From JASLCR01 sp964384345 (GTDB lineage: Bacteria > Patescibacteriota > Saccharimonadia > Saccharimonadales > Saccharimonadaceae): a stretch of 64,000 nucleotides of DNA. A program made the position numbers and the translations under genes. This document shows positions 60,303 to 64,000 of this stretch, in pieces. Location of the stretch: the NCBI GenBank assembly GCA_964384345.1, contig CAYLKD010000005.1:1-64000 (forward strand). The letters run 5' to 3'. Numbering within the stretch: the stretch's first letter is position 1; every line of letters starts with the position of its first letter. Below the pieces are notes generated by a model, which saw only the letters and a program-made list of their open reading frames with translations, was not told the DNA's origin and did no database searches.

Positions 60303-61208
60303 ATGCAAAAGATTTTACTCTATTACAAATTTACGCCAATATCGGACCCAGAAGTTACAAAGCTTTGGCAACAATCATTGACCGGCAGTCTAAATCTGCG
60401 CGGACGAATTTTGATTTCAAAAGATGGCATAAATGGAACTGTCGGTGGAGAAATGGATGATCTCAAAGCCTATATAAAAGTTACGAAGCAATTTCCTGGG
60501 TTCAAAGATATTGCTTTCAAATGGAGCGATGGCACGCGTGAGGATTTCCCACGCATGAGCGTTAAAACACGCAAAGAATTAGTAGGCTTTAAAAACAGCG
60601 AAGATGAATTTTCAGTTGACGAAAAAGGCGTAGTTGGCGGTGGCGTACACCTGAAGCCACAACAGGTTCATGAACTTGTCGATAAATATGGTGACGATGT
60701 GGTGTTTTTTGATGGACGCAACGAACATGAGGCAAAAATTGGAAAATTTAAAAATGCGATTGTGCCAAATACCAATACGTCACGTGATTTCATTGCAGAA
60801 CTTGAAAGTGATAAATACGACGCAATAAAAAATAAAAAAGTCATAACGTACTGCACCGGTGGTATTCGCTGCGAAGTGATTTCAGCCATGATGAAAAAAC
60901 GCGGCTTTGAAGACGTGTATCAAATCGACGGTGGCATCGTAAAATATGGTGAAAAATATGGTGACGACGGATTATGGGAAGGCAGCCTGCGTGTGTTCGA
61001 TGACCGAATGACCGTTAACTTTAGCGATCATACGGCGACCATAGGCGAATGCACGCACTGCGGCGGCAAGACCAGTAATTTCGAAAACTGCGCGTTAGCT
61101 GAGTGTAATGACCTGGTGCTGATTTGTGATACATGCCGAGAGAATCCTGATCTTTTGTTTCATACCGAAAACTGCAGAGTGAAAGAGTTTGCAAAACAGT
61201 CTGTGTAG
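60303..61208 (+). CDS. trhO: tRNA uridine(34) hydroxylase TrhO (rhodanese, UPF0176)
   Basis: The 301-aa protein has the N-terminal ferredoxin-like UPF0176 domain (LLYYKFTPISDP, GRILISKDGINGTVGG), the rhodanese domain with VFFDGRNEHEAKIGKFKNA and the active-site Cys in TYCTGGIRCE, and a C-terminal zinc-like region (CTHCGGKTSNFENC, later CDTCREN). TrhO makes 5-hydroxyuridine at the tRNA wobble position without oxygen-dependent cofactors other than O2. Together with mnmA it indicates retained wobble-uridine modification in a small genome. Confidence 0.93.
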   Translation: MQKILLYYKFTPISDPEVTKLWQQSLTGSLNLRGRILISKDGINGTVGGEMDDLKAYIKVTKQFPGFKDIAFKWSDGTREDFPRMSVKTRKELVGFKNSEDEFSVDEKGVVGGGVHLKPQQVHELVDKYGDDVVFFDGRNEHEAKIGKFKNAIVPNTNTSRDFIAELESDKYDAIKNKKVITYCTGGIRCEVISAMMKKRGFEDVYQIDGGIVKYGEKYGDDGLWEGSLRVFDDRMTVNFSDHTATIGECTHCGGKTSNFENCALAECNDLVLICDTCRENPDLLFHTENCRVKEFAKQSV

Positions 61209-61239
61209 CCTCTGCTGGTAGAAGCTGATGACATAAGCG

Positions 61240-61245
61240 TATAAT
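61240..61245 (+). promoter_or_regulatory. -10 box, leaderless exonuclease/GIY-YIG gene
   Basis: TATAAT lies 8 nt before the ATG at 61254. Confidence 0.55.
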
Positions 61246-61253
61246 AATAGTAG

Positions 61254-62657
61254 ATGGGATTATTTGATCAACCGCTTGTGTGTGTCGACATTGAGACCGA
61301 TGGAGCAAATTATGCTCGCGGTCACATCCTTGAAATTGCCGCAATTCGTATCGAGCATGGTCAAATCGTGGATACGTTTTCGACGTTACTTAATCCTGGT
61401 ATTTCCGTACCATATTTTATAACGAAGTTAACGGGAATCACTATCGAAGATCTGCAGCCTGCGCCTCAATTTGACGATGTAGCTGAGCGACTGCTTGAGA
61501 TTATGGAAGGAGCGATATTTGTCGCCCACAATGTGCGCTTTGACTATTCGTTTATAAAAGAAGAGTTTCGCCGAATAGGATTGCCGTTTAGCCCTAAAAT
61601 GCTCTGTACGGTGAAATTGTCGCGTGCACTGTATCCTTTGGAACGTTCGCACAAGCTATCGAGCCTCATTGAGCGCCACAGTTTTAGCTATGGTGCTCGG
61701 CATCGCGCGTACGATGATGCTCATGTACTGTGGCAATTCCTCGAACTGGTGACAGATCGATTTTCATCGCCAGTCATTGAGCAAGCAGTAGCCCGGCAAT
61801 TAGCATTACCGAGTCTACCACGACATATCAATGAGTCCGAGCTACGATTATTACCGACTGAGCCGGGAATTTATATATTTGAGGACGAGGCACATGCACC
61901 TCTATATGTAGGTAAAAGTGTCAATATCAAGCGGCGGGTCATGGATCACTTTACGAGAGACACTAAAGAATATCGTGAATTTAAAATGGCGCAACAGGTT
62001 CACTTCATACGACATCAGACAACGGGCGGGGAGCTAGCAGCGCTACTGCTTGAATCGAGGCTCGTCAAAGAATTGCAACCGCTCTATAATCGCCGACTGC
62101 GTCGGCAGAAGCAGTTTGTCGTTGCAAAAGCGACGCGTAACGGCGATGGATATAACGCGCTTACGTTTCATGCACTAGGTGAAATAGGAACAAATGATTT
62201 TGCTTCCGTTGTCGGAATCTATGAAACTAGAACCAAAGCAAAAGCAGCAGTTTTGTCAGCAGTGAGAACTTTCGATCTGTGTCCGAAACTCAGTGGCATC
62301 GAAAAGGCAAACGGATCATGTTTTTCGTATCAACTACGAAAATGTCACGGCGCCTGTGTGGCAAAAGAGGAGCCTACACACTACAACAACAGGCTTAAGT
62401 TAGCGTTTGAACGTACGGCTATCGAACTCTGGCCATACGATAGTGCCATTTCGATAAGCGAGCGGCAGGCGCATGATGAAGGGCTGGTAGTCGACAATTG
62501 GCGTATCATTGGACAATTTGATGTGCGCGATGAGCAGTTAACTGTCCATAAATACGAAGCCATTTTTGATATCGATGCGTACAAAATTTTGCGAGCGTTC
62601 CTTCTGAACAAAAACCACGCTCTTTCTATTCGTCCGTACTTGAAGGTCGGTGTATAG
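61254..62657 (+). CDS. DnaQ-type exonuclease fused to a GIY-YIG (UvrC/Cho-like) nuclease
   Basis: Residues 1-165 form a DEDDh exonuclease: VCVDIETDGANYARGHILEI, FVAHNVRFDYSFIKEEF, and HRAYDDAHVLWQFLEL. Residues about 200-290 form a GIY-YIG domain: PTEPGIYIFEDEAHAPLYVG, KSVNIKRRVMDHF and LLESRLVKELQPLYNR with the catalytic Glu. A Cys-containing segment (CFSYQLRKCHGACVAKEEP) resembles the region after GIY-YIG in UvrC. Such fusions are known in Actinobacteria and may make the 3' incision in excision repair while trimming ends. No UvrC C-terminal nuclease is present. Confidence 0.88.
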   Translation: MGLFDQPLVCVDIETDGANYARGHILEIAAIRIEHGQIVDTFSTLLNPGISVPYFITKLTGITIEDLQPAPQFDDVAERLLEIMEGAIFVAHNVRFDYSFIKEEFRRIGLPFSPKMLCTVKLSRALYPLERSHKLSSLIERHSFSYGARHRAYDDAHVLWQFLELVTDRFSSPVIEQAVARQLALPSLPRHINESELRLLPTEPGIYIFEDEAHAPLYVGKSVNIKRRVMDHFTRDTKEYREFKMAQQVHFIRHQTTGGELAALLLESRLVKELQPLYNRRLRRQKQFVVAKATRNGDGYNALTFHALGEIGTNDFASVVGIYETRTKAKAAVLSAVRTFDLCPKLSGIEKANGSCFSYQLRKCHGACVAKEEPTHYNNRLKLAFERTAIELWPYDSAISISERQAHDEGLVVDNWRIIGQFDVRDEQLTVHKYEAIFDIDAYKILRAFLLNKNHALSIRPYLKVGV

Positions 62658-62658
62658 T
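62653..62658 (+). promoter_or_regulatory. -10 box of the DUF2177 gene
   Basis: TATAGT lies 6 nt before the ATG at 62665 and overlaps the end of the preceding gene. Confidence 0.4.
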
Positions 62659-62664
62659 ACACGT

Positions 62665-63063
62665 ATGACTATACTAATTGCAATTATCGCGGCGGGCATC
62701 ATCATGGGCATGCTTGACTTTGTCTGGCTGAAATATCTTTCGAAAGATTTGTACCAAAAAGAGATCGGCAGCTTGCTCAGAGAGAAGCCAAGTATGGTCC
62801 CTGCGTTGATTTTTTATTTTATTTACGTGATTGGCGTGGTGACTTTTATAGTTATTCCTGCCGTTGACAGTTCAAGTTGGATCGAGGCTTTACTTCGTGG
62901 AGCGATGTTAGGGGTGGTTGCCTATGCTACCTATGATCTGACGAATTTAGCAACGCTAAAGAACTTCAGTAAAACTATCGTCTATATTGATATTGCATGG
63001 GGAGCTTTCATTACCGCGGTCACCGCTGTCGGTGCATATGCTGCGGTGCAAATTTTAGGATAA
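62665..63063 (+). CDS. DUF2177 family membrane protein
   Basis: The 132-aa protein has four membrane helices and the DUF2177 pattern: GMLDFVWLKYLSKDLYQKEI after helix 1, ALIFYFIYVIGVVTFIV, GAMLGVVAYATYDLTNLATL with the family YATYDxTNxAT motif, and VYIDIAWGAFITAV. The function of the family is unknown. The ATG at 62665 is preferred over a GTG at 62650 because the -10 box lies between them. It stands alone before an MMPL transporter with its own control region. Confidence 0.85.
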   Translation: MTILIAIIAAGIIMGMLDFVWLKYLSKDLYQKEIGSLLREKPSMVPALIFYFIYVIGVVTFIVIPAVDSSSWIEALLRGAMLGVVAYATYDLTNLATLKNFSKTIVYIDIAWGAFITAVTAVGAYAAVQILG

Positions 63064-63109
63064 AGACATAGCTCCTTGTATTGGTCTAGCTAATCATAGC
63101 TTTATTTTG

Positions 63110-63143
63110 TTACACTGGAGTGTAAGATAACCACAAAAGTGGT
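63110..63143 (+). promoter_or_regulatory. operator-like inverted repeats at the MMPL promoter
   Basis: TTACACT-GG-AGTGTAA (63110-63125) is a perfect inverted repeat containing a -10-like TACACT (63111-63116). ACCAC-AAAA-GTGGT (63130-63143) forms a hairpin in the leader. Repressor control of the transporter is plausible. Confidence 0.5.
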
Positions 63144-63160
63144 GTTAGAGGGGAATCAAG

Positions 63161-64000
63161 GTGGCGAAGTATTTGCATAGACTGGGCGTGTTTGCTCATC
63201 GAAATCCATGGAGAATTGTTGCGATCTGGTTGGCGCTGATCGCAATTCTTGCTTTGAGCGCGCATCAATTTATGAAGCCGACAAGCAGCGCGATAACGAT
63301 TCCTGGAACGCAGGCGCAACAAGCAATTGATCAGGCAAATAAACTATTCCCTGAGAGTGGTAAAGGATCGGGCCGTATCGTCTTTCATAGTCTCGATGGA
63401 ACGAAACTGACTGACTACGCCGACAATATTCAAAAACTACTCGATATAGTGAGCAAAACAGAAGGCGTCAGTAGCGTGGTGAGCCCACTAGAGCAAGCAT
63501 CATTTATTGATACAACAGGCACGATCGGCTACGCATCGGTACAGCTTGATAAAGGTGCTGGCGCAGTCGAGCAGAATACGCTCGATAAGGTGAATGACGC
63601 TGTTGACGCAGCTCGTCAAAGTAAACTCGAAATCGAAATCGGTGGCGGACTCGTCAGTCAAGCACCAGGTGAGATTATTGGCGTCGGTGAAGTCGGAGGC
63701 GTAGTACTTGCGTTGATAGTCTTATGTGTCACTCTTGGCTCTCTCGTCGCTGCCGGTATGCCGATCGTCAGTGCGTTGGTTGGTATCGCTATAAGCACAC
63801 TTGGATTATTCTCGCTCAGTCAGGTGATTAGTATTAATACGACGACACCGGTACTTGGAATTATGCTTGGGCTCGCTGTTGGTATCGATTATTCGCTCTT
63901 TATCATCAACAAATACCGTATGCTTCTCTTTGAAGGTTATAGTTTTGAAGCTGCATGTGGTCGCGCGCTCTCAACGGCGGGAAACGCGGTGGTGTTTGCA
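63161..64000 (+). CDS. MMPL/RND-family transporter (3' partial)
   Basis: The frame opens with GTG after GAGGGG (7-nt spacer) and stays open to the last base, 280 codons. It encodes KYLHRLGVFAHRNPWRIVAI, a first membrane helix, a periplasm-side loop with a porter-like fold (QQAIDQANKLFPESGKGSGR, later GVSSVVSPLEQASF), then helices 2-4 including GIMLGLAVGIDYSLFIINKY with the MMPL GxDYxxF motif and Asp of the proton relay. About half of a typical protein (700 or more aa) is present. MMPL proteins move lipids or hydrophobic compounds using proton flow. Confidence 0.9.
   Translation, partial: MAKYLHRLGVFAHRNPWRIVAIWLALIAILALSAHQFMKPTSSAITIPGTQAQQAIDQANKLFPESGKGSGRIVFHSLDGTKLTDYADNIQKLLDIVSKTEGVSSVVSPLEQASFIDTTGTIGYASVQLDKGAGAVEQNTLDKVNDAVDAARQSKLEIEIGGGLVSQAPGEIIGVGEVGGVVLALIVLCVTLGSLVAAGMPIVSALVGIAISTLGLFSLSQVISINTTTPVLGIMLGLAVGIDYSLFIINKYRMLLFEGYSFEAACGRALSTAGNAVVFA

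Overview
The window looks like a chromosome segment of a reduced-genome Patescibacteria (CPR) bacterium, most likely Candidatus Saccharibacteria (TM7). The evidence is the gene set: an AlaRS ending after its editing domain, an FtsA-like protein followed by a baseplate-J-like membrane protein, a DUF348/G5 wall protein with an APF-like lysozyme domain, LysM-CHAP, MltG and a lower-glycolysis block, with no biosynthetic operons. UGA is an ordinary stop, which argues against Gracilibacteria/Absconditabacteria. There are no rRNA or tRNA genes and no CRISPR array. The lineage call is from gene content and is not proven.

Layout. 1-2932: three metal-ion transporters (NRAMP-like, cut by the window edge; CDF, frameshifted; ZIP). 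3.2-21.9 kb: a defence and mobility island. It holds an ImmA/IrrE-like plus PIN-domain pair interrupted by an assembly gap, a type I restriction-modification operon (hsdM-hsdS-hsdR) that runs on with overlapping or nearly touching genes into a three-gene system resembling ABC-three-component (ABC-3C) systems and a DUF2130 nuclease-like gene, a convergent TraD/HerA-like ATPase, a frameshifted large serine recombinase, an XRE regulator and a nonsense-interrupted membrane-anchored restriction endonuclease. 22-29 kb: RhlE helicase, a GH5 glucanase-like enzyme, then pyk-pgk-tpiA. 29-42 kb: housekeeping genes (UvrD/PcrA, wall hydrolase, RsmA, MetG, TatD, cysteine desulfurase with MnmA, AlaRS). 42-49.4 kb: cell-envelope genes (FtsA-like, baseplate-J-like, RuvX, MltG, LysM-CHAP) and Obg. 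49.4-50.75 kb: a strikingly GC-rich insertion made of two promoter-leader-small-ORF-terminator cassettes. 50.8-64 kb: ExoI, UvrA, DedA, bL25, a secreted metzincin, an ABC exporter, TrhO, an exonuclease/GIY-YIG fusion, DUF2177 and an MMPL transporter cut by the right edge.

How it works together. First genes of transcription units mostly have a -10 hexamer 6-11 nt before the start codon, so their mRNAs should be leaderless; genes inside operons use Shine-Dalgarno sequences or stop/start overlaps. Only three promoters have a clear TTGACA -35, and all three drive long 5' leaders (LysM-CHAP and the two GC-rich cassettes).

Most notable: (1) the 49.4-50.75 kb cassettes, whose tiny ORFs have almost pure G/C third positions, dense perfect hairpins and a 17-bp inverted repeat enclosing the first; (2) the composite type I RM / ABC-3C-like / DUF2130 operon, whose HsdS carries an in-frame 12-bp tandem repeat of the kind known to change target spacing in EcoR124I; (3) pervasive leaderless promoters; (4) three broken genes (CDF, recombinase, membrane REase), two of them broken at a GACTC site.
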